A DNA stretch of 64,000 nt, taken from contig NZ_JACIUZ010000011.1 of the NCBI RefSeq assembly GCF_014145505.1, positions 62,001 to 126,000 on the forward strand, written 5' to 3'. How positions within the stretch are numbered: position 1 is the stretch's first letter; every line of letters begins with the position of its first letter. Below are positions 35,098-44,719 of this stretch, piece by piece. The position numbers and the translations under genes are program-made. The stretch is from Limosilactobacillus fastidiosus (GTDB lineage: Bacteria; Bacillota; Bacilli; Lactobacillales; Lactobacillaceae). A model generated the notes under the pieces. The model saw nothing but the letters and a program-made list of their open reading frames with translations, was not told the origin of the DNA and ran no database searches.

Positions 35098-36063
35098 CTA
35101 AAATAATGCATGAATTGACTGGTGATTATGAACCCGCACTATTGCTTCCTTTAAGAGCTCTGCAACAGAAAGACGCCGAAGCTTCTTAAATTCTTTTTCA
35201 GCAGGTAAATTGATTGTATCTGTAACCCACATCTCTTCAAGCGGCGATTCTTCTAATACTCGAGGAGCATTTCCAGATAAGACAGCGTGGGTTGCAATTC
35301 CATAAATCTTCTTCGCTCCAAACTTTTGCAACGCCCTTGCAGAAAGATTCATCCGAACCCCAGTATCAACTATATCATCAACGATAATTGCGACCTTATC
35401 TTTAACATCACCAATAACATATTCAGGAACTTCCTGATCAGTTCGTTCGCGAACTTCATCATTCCGATTATCAACAATCGCAATTGGTGCCTTAATTTCT
35501 TCTGCAAATTGTCGGGCCAAACTAACCCCAGCATGATCAGGTGAAACGACAACAATGTCATTACCAAGTTCTCGCTCTTGGACATACTTTGCAAACAATT
35601 TGGTAGCCTGTAAATGGTCAACTGGAATATCAAAAAAGCCTTGAACTTGAGCAGCATGCAAGTTAATCGTAATTAGCCGATCAATGTTATCCATTTCAAG
35701 CAAGTTAGCAATTAATTTTGCGGTGATTGGTTCCCGACTCCGCGCTTTGCGGTCTTGCCGCGCATAACCATAATATGGCATCACAACATTAATCTTTTTG
35801 GCACTCGCCCGACGTAAGGCATCAACCATAATCAATAATTCCATCAGGTTAGTATTAACTGGATTAGAAACTGATTGAATCACGTAGGTTTCACAACCAC
35901 GAACACTTTCATCAATCGTAACTTTGATTTCCCCATCAGCAAAATGACTAATTGAAGCCTTGCTAAGAGGTAACCCAATTTTATCAGAGACACTTTTAGC
36001 TAGTGGTTCATTAGAGTTTAAGGCAAATAAGCGAACATTTTTCGCATCTTTTATTTCAGTCAT
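35098..36063 (-). CDS. prs: Divergent ribose-phosphate pyrophosphokinase paralogue
   Basis: PRPP synthetase family, which makes PRPP from ribose 5-phosphate and ATP. The ATG after GAGGAG gives 321 residues, normal length. The N-terminal half is canonical (PYYGYARQDRKARSREP). The signature begins INLHAAQVQGFFDIPVDHL, with N for the conserved D. The flexible catalytic loop, KRR in B. subtilis Prs, reads NRN in IVDNRNDE, and the ribose-phosphate loop DTAGT reads DTGVR. It thus resembles the second prs of streptococci and may be inactive, altered or regulatory. A canonical prs would be expected elsewhere in the genome. Confidence 0.85.
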   Translation of the reverse strand: MTEIKDAKNVRLFALNSNEPLAKSVSDKIGLPLSKASISHFADGEIKVTIDESVRGCETYVIQSVSNPVNTNLMELLIMVDALRRASAKKINVVMPYYGYARQDRKARSREPITAKLIANLLEMDNIDRLITINLHAAQVQGFFDIPVDHLQATKLFAKYVQERELGNDIVVVSPDHAGVSLARQFAEEIKAPIAIVDNRNDEVRERTDQEVPEYVIGDVKDKVAIIVDDIVDTGVRMNLSARALQKFGAKKIYGIATHAVLSGNAPRVLEESPLEEMWVTDTINLPAEKEFKKLRRLSVAELLKEAIVRVHNHQSIHALF

Positions 36064-36136
36064 CGTTATTCTCCTCAAGATAAAATCAACAATACATTGT
36101 TATTATCGCAAGTTTTTCTATCCGGTGCAAGCTGAA

Positions 36137-38617
36137 CTATTTTTTAAAATCAGTTGGTCTTATTCCATCCATCCCGATCATCGGATCAATGGTCCCTGCT
36201 TTAATTAATGTGGGAGTAAGGATCTTTTCCTTCACCTTACCAGGTTCAGCTATTTTCACTGACCCTGGGTGTTCATTATCTTGTTCTTTACTTTGATCAG
36301 TTTTAAATTGATCTTCCGTCCCTTGCTCAAGGGGTGATTTTAATTCTCCATGATGATTCCAAACATCTGTTAATCGTCTCACCAAACTAGTTTGCCGGTT
36401 AACAGATTGGTTGTTAATTGCTGTCACAAATGCATAAGTTTCACCAACCATAATCAATTTATCCGCAGCGCGGGTAATGGCAGTATACAAAAGATTTCGT
36501 TGGAGCATCCGACCAAATTCGTGTACTAGGGGTAAAATTACGATCTTAAATTGACTCCCCTGAGATTTATGAATTGAAATACTATAAGCTAAGCGAATCT
36601 GTGACCACTCTAACCGACCATAATTAACCTCGTTTCCGTCAAAGTCAATTGTTATTGAGGAATTCTTTTTACCCTTAGTTCTACCATTTTCAATTGAAGT
36701 AATTCGCCCAATATCTCCATTAAAAACATTATTTTCTGGACTATTAACTAATTGCAGGACTTTATCACCAACCCGAAAAATCTGACCACGAAATTCAATT
36801 TCTTGTTTATCAGGAATTGCAGGATTATAAACTGACTGTGAAAGGTCATTAAGACGATCAACCCCTGCTGCCCCACGATACATTGGCGCAAGAATTTGAA
36901 GATCATTTGCGTCATACCCACGTTTTTGGCTCATCTCAATAATTTGCTTTACAACTTCTGGAACCTGTTGTGAATGACATGCAATAAACGATCGATCTGC
37001 CATTTTAACTGTCAAATCACTAGGGATTTTTCCCTCACGAATGGCGTGAGCTAGCGGAATAATTGTTGAATCAGCTGCCTGTCGGTGAATCTTTTTCAAT
37101 TCGATCCGTGGTAAATCAGTAAACGCTAACAAGTCATGAAATACCTGACCAGGACCGACTGACGGTAACTGATCCTTATCACCAACAAAAATAACATGCA
37201 TTGACGTTGGGATCGATTGAACCAGGACCTTAAATAGTAAGGTATCGACCATTGACATTTCGTCAACAATTAATAACGAACCTTCAAGATCCTTTGCATT
37301 TAGCTCAGTTGGCATTTCACGTCCATTTAATCCCAATAACCGGTGAATTGTGCTGGCTGGTAAATCAGTTGCTTCACTCATTCTCTTTGCAGCACGGCCT
37401 GTTGGGGCGGCCAGTAAAATCGGAAATGCTTTTTCTTTATATTGATTTAGATCGAGTGCAATATCATGCATTTCAGCAAATGCTGCTACTACCCCTTTAA
37501 TGATCGTCGTCTTTCCAGTTCCTGGTCCACCAGTAAGAAGCATTACTTTAGATGTTAGAGCGGTTTTAATTGCTTCGATTTGAACGTCGTCGTATTTGAT
37601 TCCTGTCTTAACCGGCAACTTTTCTAAAATTGTTGCAACTTGTTGCTTATTTTTTGAATTGTTATGTTTCTGGGAAAGGCGGTGCAGATTTTCAGCAATT
37701 TGCCACTCAGCTTTATAAAGGTTCGCCGGATAAATCCGCTTCTCTTCGTATTGAATGGTACCTTCTTTTTCCATAGTTACAATCTGCTGGGTTACTTTAG
37801 CTGTCGAAATTGGCTCACTACTACTTTCAGCAAGCAACCGTATGCTCTCTTGAAGCAATGGCTTATCACTTGTATAAGTATCCCCACTTGCCATCGTTAA
37901 ATCATTAATTGCTTGAATAATAGCAGCTGAGATTCGACGCTCATCATCCGAAGGAATCCCCATTTTAATTGCAACTTGATCTGCTCGTTTAAAACTAATC
38001 CCGTCAATATCTTGAACAAGCTGGTAGGGATTTTCACTAATAACATGGAGAGTTTCATCTCCGTATCGGTCAAAAATTGCGCTACTTAGATTACTCCCAA
38101 AGCCAAGATCATTCAGTCCAATAATAATTTGGTCCATTCCTTGGTTAGCATTGAGATTTTCTACAAGGCTGGTTCGTACTACTTCACGTAGTTTTAAACC
38201 ATCCAAAACATGTGGATCAGCATTAATTTTATCAATTGCTTGAATTCCTAAATGATCAACAATTTTTTCTGCGGTCTTTTTCCCCACTCCGGGAAACTGC
38301 TTACCAGAGAGAAAGTTAATAATTCCTTCTTTACTCGTTGGTTGATTGGCATGATATGAACTTGCCTGAAATTGACGCCCATATTTCGGGTGGTCAACTA
38401 GCTTTCCCTCAAATCGATATGTTTGGTCATCACGCAAATCACCAAAGCTCCCCGTAACTGTTATTTCACTTTCTTTCCAGTCAAAATTAGCATCTTCTAC
38501 CGATACCAAAAGGACCTTATAAAAAGAATCAGGACTATCAAATATGTCTGATTGAACCTGACCAATAAAAAAAGATGACTCTTCTGGCGTCTCAAATAAG
38601 TTAATTTCTTCTGCCAT
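36137..38617 (-). CDS. recD2: ATP-dependent helicase RecD2
   Basis: 5'-3' superfamily 1B DNA helicase acting without RecBC. The ATG after AAAGGATG gives 826 residues; two earlier in-frame codons lie in the upstream gene's end. Parts: N-terminal OB-like region, helix-hairpin-helix motifs (GVGKKTAEKIVDHLG), Walker A GGPGTGKTT, Walker B IVDEMSMVD, VGDKDQLPSVGPGQV, and the C-terminal SH3/UvrD-like part with ISIHKSQGSQF and LLYTAITRA. The last 60 residues are a poorly conserved tail. It follows the TPR gene with no gap. Confidence 0.95.
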   Translation of the reverse strand: MAEEINLFETPEESSFFIGQVQSDIFDSPDSFYKVLLVSVEDANFDWKESEITVTGSFGDLRDDQTYRFEGKLVDHPKYGRQFQASSYHANQPTSKEGIINFLSGKQFPGVGKKTAEKIVDHLGIQAIDKINADPHVLDGLKLREVVRTSLVENLNANQGMDQIIIGLNDLGFGSNLSSAIFDRYGDETLHVISENPYQLVQDIDGISFKRADQVAIKMGIPSDDERRISAAIIQAINDLTMASGDTYTSDKPLLQESIRLLAESSSEPISTAKVTQQIVTMEKEGTIQYEEKRIYPANLYKAEWQIAENLHRLSQKHNNSKNKQQVATILEKLPVKTGIKYDDVQIEAIKTALTSKVMLLTGGPGTGKTTIIKGVVAAFAEMHDIALDLNQYKEKAFPILLAAPTGRAAKRMSEATDLPASTIHRLLGLNGREMPTELNAKDLEGSLLIVDEMSMVDTLLFKVLVQSIPTSMHVIFVGDKDQLPSVGPGQVFHDLLAFTDLPRIELKKIHRQAADSTIIPLAHAIREGKIPSDLTVKMADRSFIACHSQQVPEVVKQIIEMSQKRGYDANDLQILAPMYRGAAGVDRLNDLSQSVYNPAIPDKQEIEFRGQIFRVGDKVLQLVNSPENNVFNGDIGRITSIENGRTKGKKNSSITIDFDGNEVNYGRLEWSQIRLAYSISIHKSQGSQFKIVILPLVHEFGRMLQRNLLYTAITRAADKLIMVGETYAFVTAINNQSVNRQTSLVRRLTDVWNHHGELKSPLEQGTEDQFKTDQSKEQDNEHPGSVKIAEPGKVKEKILTPTLIKAGTIDPMIGMDGIRPTDFKK

Positions 38618-38640
38618 GAAAGTCATCCTTTCTCCAATCA

Positions 38641-39333
38641 TTATTTATCATTTTGTGGTTTCTGAGTTGCTTGCAATGTCTTTTCAATTTCTGCAATTCG
38701 TTTTTCACTCTTCGTGTAGTAATCTAAATCAAGTTGTCGTGCCTGATTTAGATAATCCTTATACGGTTCACCAAGCACCATTGCTACTAGCCCACGATTA
38801 AATTGTGTATCAGCCCGACCAGGATGACGCTTAAGAATTGCATCGTAGTATGAAGCGGCTTGTTTAAATTCCCCTAATGCTAACAATGCGTCGCCTAATG
38901 CTTGATTAATCTCCGGATCTTCTGGGCGTAATTCATGAGCAGTCAAGCCATAAGCAACCGCTTGCCTATACTGCTTTTTCTTACTGTAACTTTGGGCTAG
39001 CATTAGGTAAGAATCAGCCTTTAACTTCTTATCATCAATCTTGTTATAAAGTTTAATGGCCTGATCAACTTTTCCCACTTCATAATACAAATTTCCGAGA
39101 CCATAATTTAACAAGTTTTGGGCTTCCTGATCATTTTTCGCTTCAAAAATCCCTAAAGCCTTCATAAAGAGCTCTTCAGCCTGGGCATAATCTTGAAGAC
39201 GAGTCAGCAATGAACCAAGATCATAGTAATTATTAGCTTTTTCAGGGTGCTCATCAATTGCAGTAATCAACTTATGGACTAAACGTTCAGTTTGCTTTTT
39301 TTGTTCTTCACGGTTAGTTTGCTGTTCAGTCAT
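38641..39333 (-). CDS. Tetratricopeptide repeat protein
   Basis: A 230-residue soluble protein with about four TPR units, among them YDLGSLLTRLQDYAQAEELF, LNYGLGNLYYEVGKVDQAI, YLMLAQSYSKKKQYRQAVAYG and INQALGDALLALGEFKQAA. Orthologues regularly precede recD2 in lactobacilli as far as I recall. It is probably an interaction scaffold; partners are unknown. Placed 16 bp after the phosphatase gene, so gpmB-like, TPR and recD2 form one operon. Confidence 0.88.
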   Translation of the reverse strand: MTEQQTNREEQKKQTERLVHKLITAIDEHPEKANNYYDLGSLLTRLQDYAQAEELFMKALGIFEAKNDQEAQNLLNYGLGNLYYEVGKVDQAIKLYNKIDDKKLKADSYLMLAQSYSKKKQYRQAVAYGLTAHELRPEDPEINQALGDALLALGEFKQAASYYDAILKRHPGRADTQFNRGLVAMVLGEPYKDYLNQARQLDLDYYTKSEKRIAEIEKTLQATQKPQNDK

Positions 39334-39348
39334 TGAAATTCACTCTCC

Positions 39349-40005
39349 TCAAATTGTATCAGTTGGATCGACACTGGTTTTATGCAGGTATGATGTATCA
39401 TTCCATTTTTCCAATTCGAAATTTTCAGCATCATCAGTCGTTAAAATAGTTGTTGAGGTATTACTAAGGCCTCCCCGATCTTTAAGGTGGGCCATTGGAG
39501 TACCAATTAATGCATTAATACTAGCATTTAGGGCTGCTCCATGCGAAACAATTAAGATTGACCCGTGCGGATCATTACGACAAAATTCTCTAATCGCTGT
39601 GCCCATCCGGTTAATAACTTGTTCGAAACTTTCACTTTCTACAATTGTACTATCATACTTATCAGGGTGATGACGGAAGTTTTTAAGTACCTCAGGCCAC
39701 TTTTTAGCTACTGCATCAAAATGCATTCCCTCCATCTTTCCCAAATTAAATTCTTTTAATCGACTATCAATTGTTAGTGGGACTGGTCGGTTAAGATATT
39801 GTAACAATGTCATTGCAGTCACCCGGGCACGCTTCAATGGGCTTGTATATATATGATTAATTGGAACATTATTCAACGATGCAGCAAGCATTTCAATCTC
39901 TTCATAACTTTGATCAAGCAATGGAGAATCACCATTTGCCCCTTGGTAACGAGATTCAAGATTCCATTGAGTTTTTCCGTGACGGATTAAATAAACTTTA
40001 GTCAT
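39349..40005 (-). CDS. Histidine phosphatase family protein (phosphoglycerate mutase-like)
   Basis: A 218-residue protein with the catalytic RHG motif LIRHGKTQWN at the N terminus, SPLKRARVTA, the acidic FNLGKMEGM and the second histidine in ILIVSHGAALN. The sequence is closer to GpmB/PhoE-type broad phosphatases than to cofactor-dependent glycolytic mutase, which is about 230-250 residues and has a different loop. Substrate unknown. Confidence 0.87.
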   Translation of the reverse strand: MTKVYLIRHGKTQWNLESRYQGANGDSPLLDQSYEEIEMLAASLNNVPINHIYTSPLKRARVTAMTLLQYLNRPVPLTIDSRLKEFNLGKMEGMHFDAVAKKWPEVLKNFRHHPDKYDSTIVESESFEQVINRMGTAIREFCRNDPHGSILIVSHGAALNASINALIGTPMAHLKDRGGLSNTSTTILTTDDAENFELEKWNDTSYLHKTSVDPTDTI

Positions 40006-40143
40006 ACTATTCGACCTTTTTCCTCTATTTTAACAAAATATCGTCATCATGTTTCAAACTTTTCTAAATATATGTATAGGGAAGTCTACCCTATATATTA
40101 ATAACGGTAACTCCCCTGATTTGCACTAATTTAATTATGTTTT

Positions 40144-41283
<1,140 letters not shown>

Positions 41284-41379
41284 TCACCATCATTTCAAAT
41301 AGATTCTGGAACAATCTACGATAGAAGGTCGCATGTTACCAGTATGAACTATTGTATCAAAGCTTGCTAATTACTGCAC

Positions 41380-41730
41380 CTATTTAACGTCATTCTTAAC
41401 AAAGACATCTCGTTGTAACATTTCTTTAAGAATAAAGTGGTATTGTTCAACAAATTCTACAGAACGTTGGTGGTTAAAAATATTAATTTTTCGTGTTCCG
41501 TTACCAGTAATCGTTTCCATCTTAAACCCACTTAGGTCACTATTAATTAGGATCCGTAACTTTGCAACTGGGTTAAATGGGTTCTTGGTATCTACACTAC
41601 CCACATACTCAAAATTGCCCCGCTTAGTTTCTTCAAAGCCCAAATCTATTAATGTGTAACGTTTTATCTTAGGACTTAATGAATAACGGTCAGGATCGCC
41701 CTGAAGTTGAATACTTTTTTCAAATTCCAT
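41380..41730 (-). CDS. DUF1831 family protein
   Basis: A 116-residue protein of unknown function found beside the cysteine desulfurase in many Lactobacillales. The pattern KRYTLIDLGFEETKRGNFEYVGS and NPVAKLRILINSDLSGFKM matches the family. The ATG overlaps the desulfurase stop (TAATG), so translation is coupled; a role in sulfur transfer between the desulfurase and MnmA is plausible but unproven. Confidence 0.85.
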   Translation of the reverse strand: MEFEKSIQLQGDPDRYSLSPKIKRYTLIDLGFEETKRGNFEYVGSVDTKNPFNPVAKLRILINSDLSGFKMETITGNGTRKINIFNHQRSVEFVEQYHFILKEMLQRDVFVKNDVK

Positions 41731-42905
41731 TATTCCTCAACTCCCTTAACTCTTTTAACTTTGTGGACAATTTCTGCAATTGCATCTGCCAACTCTTTAA
41801 CATCTTCCTCAGTATTCATAATACCGAAACTAATCCGAATTGACTCACTAATCCGTGGACTTTGCTTACCAAACATAGCGGTTAAAACATGTGACGGTTC
41901 AATACTTCCGGCTGTACATGCTGAACCACCAGAAACGGCAAAGCCAGCTAAATCGAGATCCGTTTGTAAAACGTACGTTGAAATTCCCTTAATCCAAAGG
42001 TTTAACACATGGTTAAGGGAATTTTGATCCAAGCGACCATTAACTTCAAAATCTACTCCAGCATCCGTTAACCGTTGAATAATCACTTGTTTAAAATGAA
42101 AATAACGCTCCTGACGTCGTTGCTTTTCTTCCGGAGTATCAATCGAAACAGCCTTAGCAAAAGCAGCAATTGCTGGAACATTTTCCGTTCCCGCACGCCG
42201 TTTTGTTTCTTGATCTCCCCCACGAACAAAACTAGGGAAATTGATTCCTTGACGACGATAAAGGAAGCCAATCATCTTTGGTCCATTAAGCTTATGGGCC
42301 GAAGTCGAAAGCATATCGATATGATCCGCCTTAACGTCAATTGGTAATAAACCATAAGTTTGGACAGCATCGGTATGAAACCATGCTTGGTGATCTTTTA
42401 AAATTTCGCCGATCTCATGAACTGGCATCCGACTACCAACCTCATTATTTCCCATCATAATTGTGACAAGAATTGTATCCTCACGTAAAGCATTTCGAAA
42501 ATCAGTTAGTGAGATTTCACCATTTTCATCTACAGGCAAGTAAGTTATTTCAAAGCCTAGTGACTCAAGGTAATGTAGCGGTTTTAAAATAGCTTCATGC
42601 TCGATCGCGGTAGTAATAATATGTTTCCCTAACTTTTGCCGGGTTAGTGCAGTTTGGATCACAGCTGTGTTATCACTTTCGGTTCCTCCACTAGTAAAGA
42701 TAATTTCATCTTCACTTGCATTAATACTTTTAGCAATTACCTGCCGACTTTCATCCATCACCAATTTCGATTGACGACCATATGAATAACCAGTTGAAGC
42801 ATTTCCCCAGCTAGTAGTCATTTGCCTTGTCATTTCATCTATAACTGGCTTTGTCATTGGGGTGGTCGCAGCATTATCAAAATACTTCTCACTCACTTTT
42901 TTCAC
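41730..42905 (-). CDS. Cysteine desulfurase (IscS/NifS type)
   Basis: Pyridoxal-phosphate enzyme taking sulfur from cysteine. The 391 residues include YFDNAATTPM, FTSGGTESDN, HTDAVQTYG, the PLP lysine in STSAHKLNGPK and the active-site cysteine in GSACTAGS. Start is GTG overlapping the mtnN stop (TAGTG) after GAGGAG, so it is coupled to mtnN. With mnmA downstream it most likely supplies sulfur for tRNA thiolation, as B. subtilis YrvO does. Confidence 0.95.
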   Translation of the reverse strand: MKKVSEKYFDNAATTPMTKPVIDEMTRQMTTSWGNASTGYSYGRQSKLVMDESRQVIAKSINASEDEIIFTSGGTESDNTAVIQTALTRQKLGKHIITTAIEHEAILKPLHYLESLGFEITYLPVDENGEISLTDFRNALREDTILVTIMMGNNEVGSRMPVHEIGEILKDHQAWFHTDAVQTYGLLPIDVKADHIDMLSTSAHKLNGPKMIGFLYRRQGINFPSFVRGGDQETKRRAGTENVPAIAAFAKAVSIDTPEEKQRRQERYFHFKQVIIQRLTDAGVDFEVNGRLDQNSLNHVLNLWIKGISTYVLQTDLDLAGFAVSGGSACTAGSIEPSHVLTAMFGKQSPRISESIRISFGIMNTEEDVKELADAIAEIVHKVKRVKGVEE

Positions 42906-43603
42906 TACTCCTCATTTAAATCATTAAAAAGTTGTAACAGCATTTTTGCGGATCGCTTACCAGCATCGATAATAAATTCATCAAAACTAACCCCCGCATC
43001 TTCATCCCCAACGTCAGACATTGCACGAACAACAACATATGGAATACCATGATCAGTAGCAACTTGACCTACGGCAGCCCCCTCCATTTCACTTGATAAT
43101 GCTTCAGGGAAGTAATGGAGGATCTTTTGAATTGCATCCTTGCTTGCAACAAACTGATCACCAGAAACAATCAGCCCACGTTTAACAGTTAATCCGGTCT
43201 TTTCACCAGCTGCTTCAAGAGCCTTTCCCCACTTTTCAGAAGCCTTAAATCGTGGTTCTTTCCCTGGTAACTGACCATATACATAATCAAAGACTCGTGC
43301 ATCAACATCATGGTATGCAGTCTCACTTGAAATAACAATATCACCAACATGAAGATTTTCACCGATTCCGCCTGCAGAGCCAGAATTAATCACGACATCT
43401 GCTCCACAATCAGTAATTAAGTGTTCAGTTGTAATTCCGGCTTCAACCTTACCAATTCCGGATTCAACCAAAGTAACATTCTGGTTATCAATTTGGCCAG
43501 AATAGTACTTTTTCCCACCAATCTCCTTAACAGTTTCGTTTTCCAATGCTGCCGTTAATTCCTTGATCTCTTCTGGCATTGCGCAAATAATTCCAAACTT
43601 CAT
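42905..43603 (-). CDS. mtnN: 5'-methylthioadenosine/S-adenosylhomocysteine nucleosidase
   Basis: Hydrolyses MTA and SAH, opening the methyl-cycle salvage and AI-2 route. The ATG 10 bases after AAGGA gives 232 residues starting MKFGIICAMPEEI. Family features: NSGSAGGIG, HDVDARVFDYVYGQ, MEGAAVGQVA and the catalytic aspartate in VVRAMSDVGDE. Part of a nudix-small protein-mtnN-desulfurase run. Confidence 0.96.
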   Translation of the reverse strand: MKFGIICAMPEEIKELTAALENETVKEIGGKKYYSGQIDNQNVTLVESGIGKVEAGITTEHLITDCGADVVINSGSAGGIGENLHVGDIVISSETAYHDVDARVFDYVYGQLPGKEPRFKASEKWGKALEAAGEKTGLTVKRGLIVSGDQFVASKDAIQKILHYFPEALSSEMEGAAVGQVATDHGIPYVVVRAMSDVGDEDAGVSFDEFIIDAGKRSAKMLLQLFNDLNEE

Positions 43604-43615
43604 ACTTTTCATTCC

Positions 43616-43870
43616 TTACTTTACAAAAAATAAAATTAAATAAACGATAATAATTGCGATCACTAAAGCAACGATTGCAACGTTTAATCGTCGTCGTAAC
43701 CGGTGCATTTTCTGTTCACTTGTCAACTGTTCTTCCTCAATCTTTTGGGTAGCCCGTGATTGGGAAGAAAACGTTCGGCGTCTTTCTTCACTATCGTCAC
43801 CCTTACTCTGTTGACGATACTGCTGACGCGTCATCCGTTCACTATTACTATTTTGCGGATCCATACTCAC
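43616..43870 (-). CDS. Small single-pass membrane protein, function unknown
   Basis: An 84-residue protein with a polar, arginine/glutamine-rich N-terminal region (about 1-60, RMTRQQYRQQSKGDDSEE) and one C-terminal membrane helix (about 62-82, VAIVALVIAIIIVYLILFF). This layout suggests a tail-anchored protein with a cytoplasmic basic domain. The GTG start, with ATG two codons later as alternative, overlaps the Nudix gene by 23 bp, so it is coupled to it. Homologues occur at this place in related lactobacilli as far as I recall. Confidence 0.8.
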   Translation of the reverse strand: MSMDPQNSNSERMTRQQYRQQSKGDDSEERRRTFSSQSRATQKIEEEQLTSEQKMHRLRRRLNVAIVALVIAIIIVYLILFFVK

Positions 43871-44414
43871 GATTACTCATCCCTTGCCAATAATAGATTG
43901 CCATAATTGTCTTGGCATCTTCAATTTCTCCCACATCAATCATCTTCAATGCTTCGTCAAGAGTAACCTTTTCCAATACTAATTGTTCATCACGATCCTG
44001 AGGTAACTTTTCCTTCACAGGAGTTAGATCTGTTGCTAAATACAACGTCATAAATTCATCAAGAACTCCAATCGAGGTATAAAATGAGGAAATCTTTTTG
44101 ATTTTCCCAGCTTCAAAACGGGTTTCCTCATTCAATTCACGCTTGGCTGCATGAAGAGCATCATCACTGTCACGTGAATCTACTTTTCCTGCAGGAATTT
44201 CTAAAGTAGTGTTATGAATTGGTGAACGCCATTGCTTCTCCAATATCATTTTGTGGTCATCCGTTAGAGCTAAAATTGCTACCGCTGGAACATGGTGAAT
44301 AATCTCCCGCTGCGCCTTTAAGCCCTTTGGTGTTTCAACTTCCTCAACGGCAACTTTAATTACTTTTCCATCAAAAACGGTTTTTTCACTTAAGGTTTTT
44401 TCTTCAAAATTCAT
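43848..44414 (-). CDS. Nudix hydrolase, ADP-ribose pyrophosphatase type
   Basis: A 188-residue protein likely to hydrolyse ADP-ribose to AMP and ribose 5-phosphate. The Nudix box is AGKVDSRDSDDALHAAKRELNEET; the central REL-x-EE is kept, while the spacing from the leading glycine is two residues longer than consensus and the glycine after EE is arginine (EETRF). The dimer-type N-terminal strands and PLxxDRDEQ-like C-terminal region fit the ADPRase subfamily. It follows the cold-shock gene by one base. Confidence 0.9.
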   Translation of the reverse strand: MNFEEKTLSEKTVFDGKVIKVAVEEVETPKGLKAQREIIHHVPAVAILALTDDHKMILEKQWRSPIHNTTLEIPAGKVDSRDSDDALHAAKRELNEETRFEAGKIKKISSFYTSIGVLDEFMTLYLATDLTPVKEKLPQDRDEQLVLEKVTLDEALKMIDVGEIEDAKTIMAIYYWQGMSNREYGSAK

Positions 44415-44415
44415 T

Positions 44416-44631
44416 TTAAAAACCCCGCTTACTTAAGCGTTGAACATGTGCCGCTTGTGATCCACGTTTTCCTTGAACAATTACTAAGGAAACCTGTTCA
44501 CCTGGAGTTAAGATTCTTAAACCGCGACCATCAATCCCTGTATAGTGAACAAAGATTTCCCCTTCATTAGGAACGTTGATAAATCCCCAACCTTTTTCAC
44601 GATCAAAACTTTTGACTGTGCCTTGTAACAT
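44416..44631 (-). CDS. Cold-shock domain protein (divergent)
   Basis: Nucleic-acid-binding OB fold of 71 residues starting at the ATG after AGGTG. RNP1 reads KGWGFIN and RNP2 reads IFVHYTGI, where usual Csp proteins have VFVHFSAI. The C-terminal half (GQVSLVIVQGKRGSQAAHVQRL) deviates further from CspA-type proteins. It lies between ileS and the Nudix gene instead of standing alone as most csp genes do, so it may be a constitutive RNA-binding variant. Confidence 0.88.
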   Translation of the reverse strand: MLQGTVKSFDREKGWGFINVPNEGEIFVHYTGIDGRGLRILTPGEQVSLVIVQGKRGSQAAHVQRLSKRGF

Positions 44632-44644
44632 TAATTTCACCTAC

Positions 44645-44687
44645 AAACAAAAATACCAAGCAACATAAACGTCACTTGGTATTTTAC
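44645..44687 (-). terminator. Terminator downstream of ileS
   Basis: Eleven-base arms AAAATACCAAG / CTTGGTATTTT around a 14-base loop, about 33 bp after the ileS stop, with a T-rich tail on the minus strand. It separates ileS from the cold-shock gene. Confidence 0.8.
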
Positions 44688-44719
44688 AACGCTAATCAAG
44701 GTTTGTCATTGATACACGA

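Noticed and set aside
40075-40095. Hairpin TATAGGG / CCCTATA between mnmA and the phosphatase gene
   Set aside because: Only 7 bp and no T run on the minus strand, so not supported as a terminator; could be chance in AT-rich DNA.
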